Assembly: GCA_012522985.1 (NCBI GenBank)
Contig: JAAYJJ010000124.1
Location: forward strand, 1-10,189
Length of the DNA stretch: 10,189 nt
Direction: 5' to 3'
Source of the DNA: Aliarcobacter butzleri
GTDB taxonomy: Bacteria; Campylobacterota; Campylobacteria; Campylobacterales; Arcobacteraceae
This document shows, piece after piece, positions 1-6,982 of the stretch (positions within the stretch are counted from its first letter, which is position 1; every line of letters begins with the position of its first letter). The position numbers and the translations under genes were made by a program. The notes under the pieces are model-generated. The model did no database searches and was not told the origin of the DNA. It was given only the letters and a program-made list of their open reading frames with translations.

Positions 1-458
1 ATTCCATAAATTATATGTTTAGTCCATTTTGGTTGCCAAGTGCTAAATGCCATACCTACCTTATGAACTCCAGCAAATATCTCTCTATAAAAAGGAGTAA
101 ACAACATGGAGTTTTCTATAAACTCTATAGTTTTTTGATGATTTTTATGCCAAAACTCTTTGACAAACTCATATGCTTTTAATTCTAACTCTTCAATGTC
201 TTCTTTTGAATAGCTCTCTTTTTTTAGTACCTGTACCAAAGAGTCACTTCTAAGTGATATAAGTCTAGTTATAAGGGATAATCTTAGCTCATCATCTAGT
301 TTGATATTCAAATCCAAAAAGCTATAAAACTCATCTATAATTGATAGCTTATCTAGTTTATTGTTTTCTAAATAGCTAAATAAAAAATTATACTCCTCTT
401 TTTGATTATCCAAGTAGGAATAAAGAGTATTTAAATCTTCAATAAACTTATTTTTCAT
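1..458 (-). CDS. Hypothetical protein, C-terminus beyond the window
   Basis: I do not recognise this gene. An ATG at 458-456 opens a frame that stays open to the left edge, giving 152 complete codons with no stop. Its first base overlaps the murA stop codon in an ATGA arrangement (4-base overlap), so the two genes are almost certainly co-transcribed and translationally coupled. The visible protein is hydrophilic and looks largely helical, rich in Glu, Lys, Leu and Tyr. It has no signal peptide or membrane segment. The later part is aromatic, with a TWQPKWTKH stretch near the window edge. The coding calls rests on the long open frame, the overlap with murA and codon use like its neighbours (AGA for Arg, ATA for Ile). 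The function is unknown, and the missing C-terminus may hold the diagnostic part. Confidence 0.8.
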   Translation of the reverse strand, partial: MKNKFIEDLNTLYSYLDNQKEEYNFLFSYLENNKLDKLSIIDEFYSFLDLNIKLDDELRLSLITRLISLRSDSLVQVLKKESYSKEDIEELELKAYEFVKEFWHKNHQKTIEFIENSMLFTPFYREIFAGVHKVGMAFSTWQPKWTKHIIYG

Positions 459-1723
459 TTTTCATCCAGTCTTATTATATTTGCTCCAAGAGCATTTAGT
501 TTGCCTTCAAGATCTTCATATCCTCTATCAAGATGGTAAATTCTATGTACATTTGTTTCACCTTTTGCTATAAGTGCAGCCAAAACCAAAGCAGAACTAG
601 CTCTTAAGTCTGTAGCCATAACATCAGTACCATTGAGTTCTTTACCACCATTTATGGTAGCTATACTACCATTTAGATGTATATCAGCACCCATTCTAAG
701 AAGTTCGCTTACATGCATAAATCTATTTTCAAATAATCTCTCATCTATGATACTAGTTCCTTCAGCCTTAAGACATAGTGCCATAAATTGTGCTTGCATA
801 TCTGTAGGAAACCCTGGGTATTCTGTGGTTATGATATTTACAGGTTTGATTTTATCAGTAGGCAATATAGTAACTGTTGATTTTGTTTTATTGATAGTAA
901 AGCCCATCTCTTCAAGTTTATAAATAATAGCTTCAAGATGTTTTGGCATAACATCTTTTATAGTTATTTGGGAGTTTGTTATAGCTCCAGCACATAGATA
1001 TGTTCCAGCTTCTATTCTATCTGGTATAATATCAAAGTCTTTTATATCCAATAACTTTTTATTTCTTCCTGTTATTACTAGTTTATCTGTACCTATACCT
1101 TTAATTTTAACTCCACTTTGTTCTAAAACCTCACATAGTTGGATTACTTCAGGCTCTTTTGCTGCATTAATAATAGTAGTTTCACCATCAGCCAAACTAG
1201 CGGCCATAACTATATTTTCTGTACCAGTTACAGTAACTTTATCAAATACTATTTTAGCACCTTTTAGTGGTCCATCTGTAGTAGCATGGATATATCCAGC
1301 TTTTATCTCTATTTTTGCACCCATAAGTTCAAGTGCTTTTAGGTGAAGATCTACAGGTCTTTGTCCTATAGCACATCCACCGGGTAATGATACTTCACAA
1401 TGCCCAAATCTAGCAAGAAGTGGACCAAGAACCAAAATAGAAGCCCTCATTGTTTTTACTATATCATATGTAGCTACAGTTTTATCTATTGGTAAAGGAT
1501 TGATTTTTACACTATTTTGTGATAGAGTATAGGTAGCTCCAAGCATTTGAAGAAGCTTTAAAAGAGTTTTGATATCTGCAACCATTGGTAGATTTGAGAT
1601 GGTAATCTCATTTTTGCCTAAGATTGTACACGCTAGTAGAGGTAAAGCCGCATTTTTGGCTCCACCTATACTAACACTACCGCTTAGTTTATTTGAAAGT
1701 TGTTTAATATTTAGATATTTCAA
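455..1723 (-). CDS. murA: UDP-N-acetylglucosamine 1-carboxyvinyltransferase (MurA)
   Basis: This cytoplasmic enzyme transfers enolpyruvate from PEP to UDP-GlcNAc, the first committed step of peptidoglycan precursor synthesis and the target of fosfomycin. The protein is 422 residues, the normal family length. Seen in the sequence: GGAKNA near the N-terminus with K23 and N24, R93, the active-site loop [15 protein letters not shown] with catalytic Cys at C117, [11 protein letters not shown] with D308, and [12 protein letters not shown] with R400. These correspond to E. coli K22, N23, R91, C115, D305 and R397. Because the loop carries Cys rather than Asp, fosfomycin sensitivity is expected at the enzyme level. 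The start is TTG at 1723, supported by an AGGA Shine-Dalgarno just upstream (about 1730-1733) and by the expected N-terminal sequence. The gene lies downstream of the hsrA-type regulator and overlaps the following hypothetical gene by 4 bases. Confidence 0.97.
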   Translation of the reverse strand: MKYLNIKQLSNKLSGSVSIGGAKNAALPLLACTILGKNEITISNLPMVADIKTLLKLLQMLGATYTLSQNSVKINPLPIDKTVATYDIVKTMRASILVLGPLLARFGHCEVSLPGGCAIGQRPVDLHLKALELMGAKIEIKAGYIHATTDGPLKGAKIVFDKVTVTGTENIVMAASLADGETTIINAAKEPEVIQLCEVLEQSGVKIKGIGTDKLVITGRNKKLLDIKDFDIIPDRIEAGTYLCAGAITNSQITIKDVMPKHLEAIIYKLEEMGFTINKTKSTVTILPTDKIKPVNIITTEYPGFPTDMQAQFMALCLKAEGTSIIDERLFENRFMHVSELLRMGADIHLNGSIATINGGKELNGTDVMATDLRASSALVLAALIAKGETNVHRIYHLDRGYEDLEGKLNALGANIIRLDEK

Positions 1724-1733
1724 TATAGAGTCC

Positions 1734-1768
1734 TAATAAATTTTGGATATTGTACCAAAAATTTATTA
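1734..1768 (-). promoter_or_regulatory. Candidate murA promoter inside an AT-rich inverted repeat
   Basis: Between hsrA and murA the sequence TAATAAATTTTGG (1734-1746) is mirrored by CCAAAAATTTATTA (1755-1768); the arms match except for one extra A. The 8-base spacer (1747-1754) reads on the minus strand as a TACAAT hexamer, a plausible -10 box about 25 bases before the murA start codon. The element could be a promoter with a flanking operator, or a stem-loop at the 3' end of the hsrA transcript. No T-run follows on the minus strand, so a classical terminator is less likely. Confidence 0.45.
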
Positions 1769-1799
1769 ATAAAAAAGAATTAAATATAGCAAATAAAGA

Positions 1800-2471
1800 T
1801 TATGCTATATCATGGCTATTGTAACAAAACTTATAACCCCTTCTTCTAATAGTCTCAATAAAGTTTTTACCAACTTTTTTATCTAGCTTATCTCTTATAT
1901 TATTGATAGATACCTCTACTACATTTGGAGATACATACTCAGGCTCTTCCCATATAGCATTTAATATACTATCTTTTGAAATAACCCTATTTTGGTTAAG
2001 TGCTAGATATGATAAAATACTAAAAGGTTTACCTTTTATATCTAACTCTTTATTACCATATTTTACTTTTTGTGTAAACTTATCTATAGAAAAAGCACCT
2101 ATACTTATAGTATCATCTATTGGCTGTTTTAGTCTTGTTTTTAATCTAAGTAATATTATATCCATATCAAATGGTTTTTTTATAAAATCATCTGCACCAC
2201 ACTTTAAAAACCTAATCTCAGCCTCTTTTGATCTATCTTTTGATAGTATCACAAAAGGGATTCTTAGTTTTTTAGACATTTTAGCTACATATCTTTCATA
2301 TTCATCAAGATCCAATGTCTCATCATAGTGGATTAAAAACATATCATAATCCCTAGATATCATATAATTATATGAATCTTCTAAGTCAATACACTCATCT
2401 ATAATATAGTCACTTTTTCTGTATAAGTCATTGATCATTTTTTGTGTTAGTCCGATTGACGATATTCTCAT
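1800..2471 (-). CDS. hsrA: Orphan OmpR-type response regulator of the HsrA (HP1043/Cj0355) family
   Basis: This is a cytoplasmic DNA-binding regulator of 223 residues, the same length I recall for HP1043. Residues 1-118 form a degenerate receiver domain and residues about 120-217 a winged-helix domain. The C-terminal half carries the family signature: KGKPF (146-150), AIWEEPE (172-178), SPNVVEVSIN (181-190) and RRRGYKFCY (209-217). The position expected to hold the phosphoacceptor Asp after strand beta-3 is H48, and the acidic pair at the end of beta-1 is replaced by Leu-Thr-Gln, so phosphorylation-dependent switching is unlikely. The KP pair K99-P100 remains. C216 lies at the place of HP1043 Cys215, which has been linked to redox response. 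HsrA proteins are usually essential and control growth, energy metabolism and their own gene. No sensor kinase is adjacent. The ATG start at 2471 has only a weak ribosome site. The gene is divergent from pfkA. Confidence 0.92.
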   Translation of the reverse strand: MRISSIGLTQKMINDLYRKSDYIIDECIDLEDSYNYMISRDYDMFLIHYDETLDLDEYERYVAKMSKKLRIPFVILSKDRSKEAEIRFLKCGADDFIKKPFDMDIILLRLKTRLKQPIDDTISIGAFSIDKFTQKVKYGNKELDIKGKPFSILSYLALNQNRVISKDSILNAIWEEPEYVSPNVVEVSINNIRDKLDKKVGKNFIETIRRRGYKFCYNSHDIA

Positions 2472-2506
2472 CAGTTATCTCTACCTTAAATCTTTTTATA
2501 TATGTA

Positions 2507-2528
2507 TTTATATCAAATTTAGTTTAAA
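2507..2528 (-). promoter_or_regulatory. Candidate hsrA promoter with an HsrA-like direct repeat
   Basis: Read on the minus strand, TTTAAA and TTTGAT are separated by five bases (2528-2512). This resembles the TTTAAG-N5-TTTAAG direct repeat that I recall for HP1043 binding at its own promoter, with three mismatches over the two half-sites. A TATAAA hexamer at 2512-2507 could be the -10 box. The surrounding DNA is very AT-rich, so chance similarity is a real possibility. Confidence 0.25.
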
Positions 2529-2609
2529 ATTAGCTTATATTTTTTATTGATTTATTAGTTTAATCTATTAATAGGAACTGTAAAGTGTTTTATAGTAAGA
2601 TATAAGAAG

Positions 2610-2642
2610 TTTTGCTTTAGTTTAGCAAAAGTTAGCTATAAT
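2610..2642 (+). promoter_or_regulatory. pfkA promoter with a 7-bp dyad
   Basis: TATAAT at 2637-2642, preceded by AGC, is a strong extended -10 box 31 bases before the pfkA start codon. Just upstream, TTTTGCT (2610-2616) and AGCAAAA (2624-2630) form a perfect 7-bp inverted repeat around a 7-base centre. The dyad covers the -35 and spacer region, where a repressor or activator would bind. The same AGCTATAAT core precedes the S4-domain gene at 6678-6686, which supports the -10 assignment. Confidence 0.5.
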
Positions 2643-2673
2643 ACTTATATATTTAGCTATTTTAAGGTACAAA

Positions 2674-3630
2674 ATGTCAAAAATTGCGATAATAAGTTCA
2701 GGCGGTGATTGTGCTGGTATGAATCCAGCAAAAAAAAAGTCTGTTGATTATTCTATCTCTTTAGAACTAGTGCCATATATAAACTTTGAGGGTTTAGAAG
2801 GACTTGTAGATGATAAAATCCAAAAGTCAAGCTATCGTGATGTATCTGGTATTGTTCATAGAGGTGGAACTATATTACAAACATCAAGATCTAAAAGGTT
2901 TTTTGAAAAAGAGTATAGAGAAAAAGCCTATCAAAATCTAAAAAATAAAGGTATTGATAAAATAGTTATTTTAGGTGGTGATGGTAGTTTTAGAGCTTTG
3001 GATATTTTTTGCAAAGAGTTTAGTGATATTAAATTTTGCGGTATTCCATCTACCATAGATAATGATATTTTTGGAACTGATTATTGTTTGGGTGTTGATA
3101 CAGCACTCAATGTAATCTCAAATGCTACTGATAGTCTAAGAGATACAGCAAGTAGTTCAAGAAGAGCTTTTGTGGTAGAGACTATGGGAAGACATTGTGG
3201 ATATTTGGCTCTAATAACATCACTAGTAAGTGGAGCTGAGCTATGTGTAATAAGTGAAAAACCTATTGATTTAGAAGCCAAAAAGAAAAAATTACTATAT
3301 GAGATGCAAAATGGAAGAAAATATATTATTGCTATAATAAGTGAAGGAGCTAGAAGAACTACCGAGATAGTCAATTGGCTTAAAAATGATATAGGCATAG
3401 ATACTAGAGTAACTATCCTAGGGCATATCCAAAGAGGTGGGAGTCCTAGTGTTTTTGATAGATTAATGGCATTTGAGTTTACAAAACATGCAGTAGATAG
3501 AGTACTTAGTAGTCCATCAAATGATAGTGTAGTAGTATATAAAGAGGGTAAATTTGATTTTGTTAGTGTTTCATATGTTAATTCATCAACATATCAAATA
3601 AAACAAGAATTATTAGATTTAATAGAATAG
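2674..3630 (+). CDS. pfkA: 6-phosphofructokinase, ATP-dependent type
   Basis: The enzyme phosphorylates fructose 6-phosphate to fructose 1,6-bisphosphate, the committed step of glycolysis, in the cytoplasm. The 318 residues match bacterial PfkA (about 320). Motifs in order: SGGDCAGMN (9-17), GGDG (101-104), STIDND (126-131) with the catalytic base D129, LRDTASSSRR (155-164), MGR (171-173), SEG with E224, and GHIQRGGSP (250-258). The Gly at the end of GGDG points to ATP rather than pyrophosphate as phosphoryl donor. S126 stands where ATP enzymes usually have Gly and pyrophosphate enzymes Lys, so the call is probable, not certain. The positions of E. coli effector residues R21 and R25 are Lys and Asp, suggesting altered allostery. 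The ATG has AAGG six bases upstream. Campylobacter itself lacks PfkA, so its presence says something about this lineage. An A9 tract lies at codons 19-22. It is the first gene of a three-gene operon. Confidence 0.93.
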   Translation: MSKIAIISSGGDCAGMNPAKKKSVDYSISLELVPYINFEGLEGLVDDKIQKSSYRDVSGIVHRGGTILQTSRSKRFFEKEYREKAYQNLKNKGIDKIVILGGDGSFRALDIFCKEFSDIKFCGIPSTIDNDIFGTDYCLGVDTALNVISNATDSLRDTASSSRRAFVVETMGRHCGYLALITSLVSGAELCVISEKPIDLEAKKKKLLYEMQNGRKYIIAIISEGARRTTEIVNWLKNDIGIDTRVTILGHIQRGGSPSVFDRLMAFEFTKHAVDRVLSSPSNDSVVVYKEGKFDFVSVSYVNSSTYQIKQELLDLIE

Positions 3631-3639
3631 GGAGTTTAT

Positions 3640-4485
3640 ATGATAGAGATTTTCAATGCTATTTCAAATATAGCTGAACAGATTGAAAAGGATATTTTCA
3701 AAGGTGTTAGTGATGAGTTTTTTGATGTGACTATAGGTAATAAAAAGGTACAAGAAAAGATCTATGATAGATGTATGAATATTATAGAAAAAGAGTTTGA
3801 ACATGTACCAAGTATAAAAGGGGCTTTAAGTCAAGATAAAAAACAGATGTGTACTATCCATCCACAAGGAAAATATGTAGTCTCATATGTAAGTATAGAT
3901 AATGTTGAGCTACTTGATGTGGATTACTCTTTGGGAACTATTTTTTGTGTATATGAGGGTGAAATCTCTCCTAAAAACATAGTAATAAGTGCATATATTA
4001 CATATGGACCAACATTTCAGATGGTATATGCAAGTAAAAGTGATGGAGTTAAGTTTTTTTCACATGAGTGTGGAAGATTTATGCAAAAAGAGTCTTTTAA
4101 ACTAAATCAAAAAGGTAATATCAACTCAACAGGTGGAGATATCTCAGCTTGGACAAATGAACACAAAAATCTAATACAAAGCTTTTTTGATAATGGATAT
4201 AGACTTAGATATAGTGATTCTTTAACTCTTGATACCCATCAAATCCTTTTTAAAAGAGGGGGTATTTATTCAAACCCAGCAACCAAAAACAATCCAAATG
4301 GTACTATGGAGCTTATATTTGAGTGCTATCCTATAAGCTTTATTGTAGAACTAGCTGGTGGTGAGGCAATAGATGGTAAATATAGGATTTTAGATATAGA
4401 ATCACTAAATGTTCATCATAAATCACCATTTTATTTTGGATCATCTGATGAAATTAAAAGAGTAAAAGAGTTATTTGGAGCATAA
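3640..4485 (+). CDS. Class 1 fructose-1,6-bisphosphatase homologue with degenerate active site
   Basis: The 281 residues match class 1 FBPases in length and fold signatures: SLGTIFCVYEG (97-107), INSTGG (161-166), GYRLRYSDS (186-194), NPATKNNPNG (212-221), FECYPISFIVELAGG (227-241) and DGKYRILDI (245-253). Family members dephosphorylate fructose 1,6-bisphosphate. Here the metal-binding motif DPLDGSS is VSIDNVE (84-90), retaining only the second Asp (D87). The upstream SEE is S64-Q65-D66, so one Glu ligand is Gln and the other Asp. The substrate-binding Tyr in the YPA motif is N212, and the Lys after NPNG is T222. The metal-ligand Glu in YECNP is kept (E228). Catalysis is therefore doubtful, and a sensor or regulatory role is an inference. 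GGAG lies five bases before the ATG. The gap to pfkA is 9 bases and the stop abuts the next ATG. No frameshift is seen, so selection on the frame appears intact. Confidence 0.85.
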   Translation: MIEIFNAISNIAEQIEKDIFKGVSDEFFDVTIGNKKVQEKIYDRCMNIIEKEFEHVPSIKGALSQDKKQMCTIHPQGKYVVSYVSIDNVELLDVDYSLGTIFCVYEGEISPKNIVISAYITYGPTFQMVYASKSDGVKFFSHECGRFMQKESFKLNQKGNINSTGGDISAWTNEHKNLIQSFFDNGYRLRYSDSLTLDTHQILFKRGGIYSNPATKNNPNGTMELIFECYPISFIVELAGGEAIDGKYRILDIESLNVHHKSPFYFGSSDEIKRVKELFGA

Positions 4486-5346
4486 ATGAATATTCAAAAA
4501 GAGTGTGTAGAGTGTATAGTTGGGCAAATTGATAAGGCTTTGAGGGTTTTAGATATCAATGATCTTAGATATGATAAGATAATGAATGAAGTCAAAAATC
4601 AATCACTTGACTTTAGCTATGATCATACTCCACCTTTTGTTGCAAAAGATCCATATGCATATCTATCAAAAGAGCTAGGTTTAGAAGATCCTTTATATGA
4701 GATCAAACAACAAAGTATTCAAAAAGCCATAGAACTTTTGCCTATAGTATATAGTGAGCTAGAAAGAAGTGAAGATAAGCTCTTTAGTGCTATCAAAGCT
4801 AGTGTTGCAGGTAATGTTATAGATTTTGGAGCAAAAGAGCAGTACTCTATAGAGGATGAGATAAATAGTGTTTTTAAAACCAATTTTGCTATAGATAGAT
4901 ATAAAGATCTAAAATCAAATATAGAAAAATATGATGATATCTTGATATTAGCAGATAATAGCGGTGAGAATGTTTTTGATAAGGTTTTATTGGAAGTTTT
5001 AAATAAACTCTATCCAAATAAAAACTACTATTATGCCACAAGAGGTAGGCCTATTATCAATGATATTACTACAAAAGAGGCATATCAGATAGGTATAGAT
5101 CGTTTTGCTACTATACTTGATAGTGGTGTTGATACCCCTGGGCTTGATCTAAGCCGTGCTAGTAGTGATTTTAAAGAGTTTTTTTATAGAGTTCCACTTA
5201 TTATAGCAAAAGGTATGGGTAATTATGAGTGTTTAGAACAACTTAAAGATGATAGAATCTTCTTTTTATTTAAAGTTAAATGTGATGTAGTAGCTAAAAG
5301 CATAGGACAAAAAAGCGGAGATCTTATCTTAGCTCAGTTTGTATAG
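4486..5346 (+). CDS. DUF89/ARMT1-family metal-dependent phosphatase
   Basis: This 286-residue protein fits the DUF89 family (AF1104/ARMT1-like), metal-dependent phosphatases proposed to remove damaged or surplus sugar phosphates and related metabolites. Visible features: an N-terminal CVEC pair (C7, C10) typical of the prokaryotic AF1104-like branch, ASVAGNVIDFG (105-115), LADNSGENVFDK (155-166) with likely metal ligands D157 and N158, TRGRPIIND (185-193) with D193 as the probable third acidic ligand, SGVDTPG (213-219), and KGMGNYE (242-248). All catalytic motifs look intact, unlike those of its upstream neighbour. The ATG directly follows the TAA of the FBPase-like gene, with GGAG (4477-4480) inside that gene as ribosome site, so translation is coupled. 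The true substrate cannot be read from the sequence. The context with phosphofructokinase suggests a hexose or fructose phosphate, which is inference. Confidence 0.85.
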   Translation: MNIQKECVECIVGQIDKALRVLDINDLRYDKIMNEVKNQSLDFSYDHTPPFVAKDPYAYLSKELGLEDPLYEIKQQSIQKAIELLPIVYSELERSEDKLFSAIKASVAGNVIDFGAKEQYSIEDEINSVFKTNFAIDRYKDLKSNIEKYDDILILADNSGENVFDKVLLEVLNKLYPNKNYYYATRGRPIINDITTKEAYQIGIDRFATILDSGVDTPGLDLSRASSDFKEFFYRVPLIIAKGMGNYECLEQLKDDRIFFLFKVKCDVVAKSIGQKSGDLILAQFV

Positions 5347-5359
5347 TATATAGAGATTA

Positions 5360-5390
5360 TTGTAGGTAAAGTTTTAAACTCTACCTACAA
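5360..5390. terminator. Hairpin between convergent DUF89 gene and argG
   Basis: TTGTAGGTA (5360-5368) and TACCTACAA (5382-5390) form a perfect 9-bp stem; part of the 13-base centre can pair further. It lies 14 bases after the plus-strand stop and 7 bases after the argG stop on the other strand, the expected place for a shared terminator. The T-run typical of intrinsic terminators lies on the wrong side: on the minus strand a run of seven T precedes the stem rather than following it. Termination efficiency is therefore uncertain. Confidence 0.5.
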
Positions 5391-5396
5391 AAAAAC

Positions 5397-6632
5397 TTAT
5401 TTTCTAAGTTGTCCTGCTATCATAAGTCTTAAAGCATTTAATCTTATAAACCCTTCAGCATCTTTTTGGTTATATACTTCATCAGCTTCAAATGTAGAAT
5501 AAGCTTCATTGTATAGTGATTTTTTAGAGCTTCTACCTACAACTGTAACATTACCTTTGTAAAGTTTAATTCTTACAGTTCCTTCTACATTTGTTTGAGT
5601 TTGATCTATAGCAGCTTGAAGCATCTCTCGCTCTGGGCTAAACCAATATCCTTGATAGATAAGCTTTGCATATCGTGGCATAAGTTCATCTTTTAGGTGA
5701 GCAGCCTCTCTATCTAGTGTGATAGATTCTATTGCTCTATGAGCTTTTAGCATAATAGTTCCACCTGGTGTTTCATAACATCCTCGTGCTTTCATACCAA
5801 CATATCTATTTTCAACTATATCAACTCTACCAATACCATGTTTATTACCTAGTTCATTTAGTTTTGCTAATAAGTTTGCTGGGCTTAGTTCTTTGCCATT
5901 TAGTGCTATAGGATCTCCATTTTTGTACTCTAGTTCTATATATTCAGCCTCATTTGGAGCTTTTTCTGGGCTTGAGGTCCATAACCACATAGACTCTTCA
6001 GGTTCAGCATTTGGATCTTCTAAATGTAGTCCTTCATATGAGATATGAAGTAAGTTTGCATCCATAGAGTATGGGCTTATTTTTGGGTTTCCATTTTCAT
6101 CAACATGTTTTTGAGAAATCTCTATACCATGTTTTTTAGCATATTCAAGTAAACTTTCTCTAGAGTTAAGCTCCCACTCTCTCCAAGGTGCTATTACTTT
6201 TAGTTTTGGATTTAGAGCTAAAGCACCTAGTTCAAATCTAACTTGATCATTTCCTTTACCTGTTGCACCATGACTTACAGCCTCAGCACCTTTTTCATTT
6301 GCGATTTCAACTAGTTTTTTTGCTATCAATGGTCTAGCTATACTTGTACCTAGAAGATACTCTCCTTCGTAGATGGCATTTGCTCTAAACATAGGGAAAA
6401 CATAATCTTTAACAAACTCTTCTTTAATATCTAAAATATATACGTTTTCTGGCTTTATACCACAAGAAAGAGCCTTAGTTCTTGCTGGTTCTACCTCTTC
6501 ACCTTGTCCTAGATCTGCTGTAAAAGTTATCACCTCTGCTTCATACTCTTCTTGTAGCCATTTTAAAATAATAGAAGTATCTAGCCCACCACTATATGCT
6601 AAAACTACTTTTTTTATTTCTTTTTTACTCAT
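5397..6632 (-). CDS. argG: Argininosuccinate synthase
   Basis: The enzyme joins citrulline and aspartate with ATP to give argininosuccinate, AMP and pyrophosphate, the penultimate step of arginine synthesis, in the cytoplasm. The 411 residues match the usual bacterial short form (about 400). The N-terminal PP-loop ATP-binding motif YSGGLDTS lies at 13-20 and the second nucleotide and citrulline-binding segment [14 protein letters not shown] at 121-134. [29 protein letters not shown] and the C-terminal [13 protein letters not shown] are all family-typical. The ATG start at 6632 has GGAG (6638-6641) five bases upstream. The gene is monocistronic here: convergent with the DUF89 gene and divergent from the S4 gene. 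No other arginine gene is in the window. Confidence 0.97.
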   Translation of the reverse strand: MSKKEIKKVVLAYSGGLDTSIILKWLQEEYEAEVITFTADLGQGEEVEPARTKALSCGIKPENVYILDIKEEFVKDYVFPMFRANAIYEGEYLLGTSIARPLIAKKLVEIANEKGAEAVSHGATGKGNDQVRFELGALALNPKLKVIAPWREWELNSRESLLEYAKKHGIEISQKHVDENGNPKISPYSMDANLLHISYEGLHLEDPNAEPEESMWLWTSSPEKAPNEAEYIELEYKNGDPIALNGKELSPANLLAKLNELGNKHGIGRVDIVENRYVGMKARGCYETPGGTIMLKAHRAIESITLDREAAHLKDELMPRYAKLIYQGYWFSPEREMLQAAIDQTQTNVEGTVRIKLYKGNVTVVGRSSKKSLYNEAYSTFEADEVYNQKDAEGFIRLNALRLMIAGQLRK

Positions 6633-6651
6633 AAAAACTCCATTTGCTTAA

Positions 6652-6686
6652 TTTATAGTGATATTTTATCTAAAAAAAGCTATAAT
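6652..6686. promoter_or_regulatory. Divergent promoters for argG and the S4-domain operon
   Basis: Within the 83-base gap, TATAAT at 6681-6686 preceded by AGC is an extended -10 box for the plus-strand S4 operon, 29 bases before its ATG. For argG on the minus strand two hexamers fit: TAAAAT (6668-6663, within GATAAAAT) and TATAAA (6657-6652). The first leaves a leader of more usual length. No clear -35 boxes are seen, as is normal for sigma-70 promoters of this phylum. No convincing ArgR operator was recognised. Confidence 0.5.
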
Positions 6687-6715
6687 CTAGATTAGATTAA
6701 AGATGAAAGAAAAAA

Positions 6716-6964
6716 ATGAGAATAGATAAGTTTTTAAATACAGTCAATATTGTAAAAAGAAGAGCTATTGGTGAAGATATGCTAGAACATGATGTTGTCT
6801 ATATCAATGATAAAGTAGTCAAAAAATCAAAAGAGGTAAAAGTTGGTGATATTATAGAGATAAGATATCTAGAAAAAACAGAAAAATATCAAGTTTTATC
6901 TATACCAACTACCAAATCTACACCAAAAAGTAAACAAGACGAATATATAAAAAAGTTAAATTAG
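6716..6964 (+). CDS. S4-domain RNA-binding protein (RqcP/Hsp15-like)
   Basis: The 82-residue protein is a single S4 RNA-binding fold. It begins MRIDKFLNTVNIVKRRAI, continues with a YINDKVVKKSKEVKVGD segment and ends with a short basic tail. The start resembles Bacillus RqcP (YabO; MRLDKFLKVSRLIKRR) and E. coli Hsp15. These bind the large subunit carrying peptidyl-tRNA and act in rescue or tailing of stalled nascent chains. Assignment to either one is by family similarity; the short length favours RqcP. No strong Shine-Dalgarno is visible before the ATG; the upstream sequence is purine-rich (GAAAGAAAAAA). It is the first gene of the S4-trpD-tsaE-lptB operon, 18 bases before trpD. Confidence 0.85.
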   Translation: MRIDKFLNTVNIVKRRAIGEDMLEHDVVYINDKVVKKSKEVKVGDIIEIRYLEKTEKYQVLSIPTTKSTPKSKQDEYIKKLN

Positions 6965-6982
6965 TACAAATAGGAAGGAATA

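Noticed and set aside
633..923. Plus-strand open frame of 96 codons inside murA
   Set aside because: It is antisense to a clear murA and its translation shows no family features.
1903..2328. Plus-strand open frame of 141 codons inside the regulator gene
   Set aside because: It lies antisense to the well-supported HsrA-type gene and is Ser/Phe-rich, as expected of a complement shadow.
3081..3398. Minus-strand open frame inside pfkA
   Set aside because: It is antisense to conserved phosphofructokinase motifs and has no independent support.
5360..5390. Reading the hairpin as a standard intrinsic terminator for either gene
   Set aside because: The stem is good, but on neither strand does a T-run follow it, so it is listed only as a low-confidence terminator.
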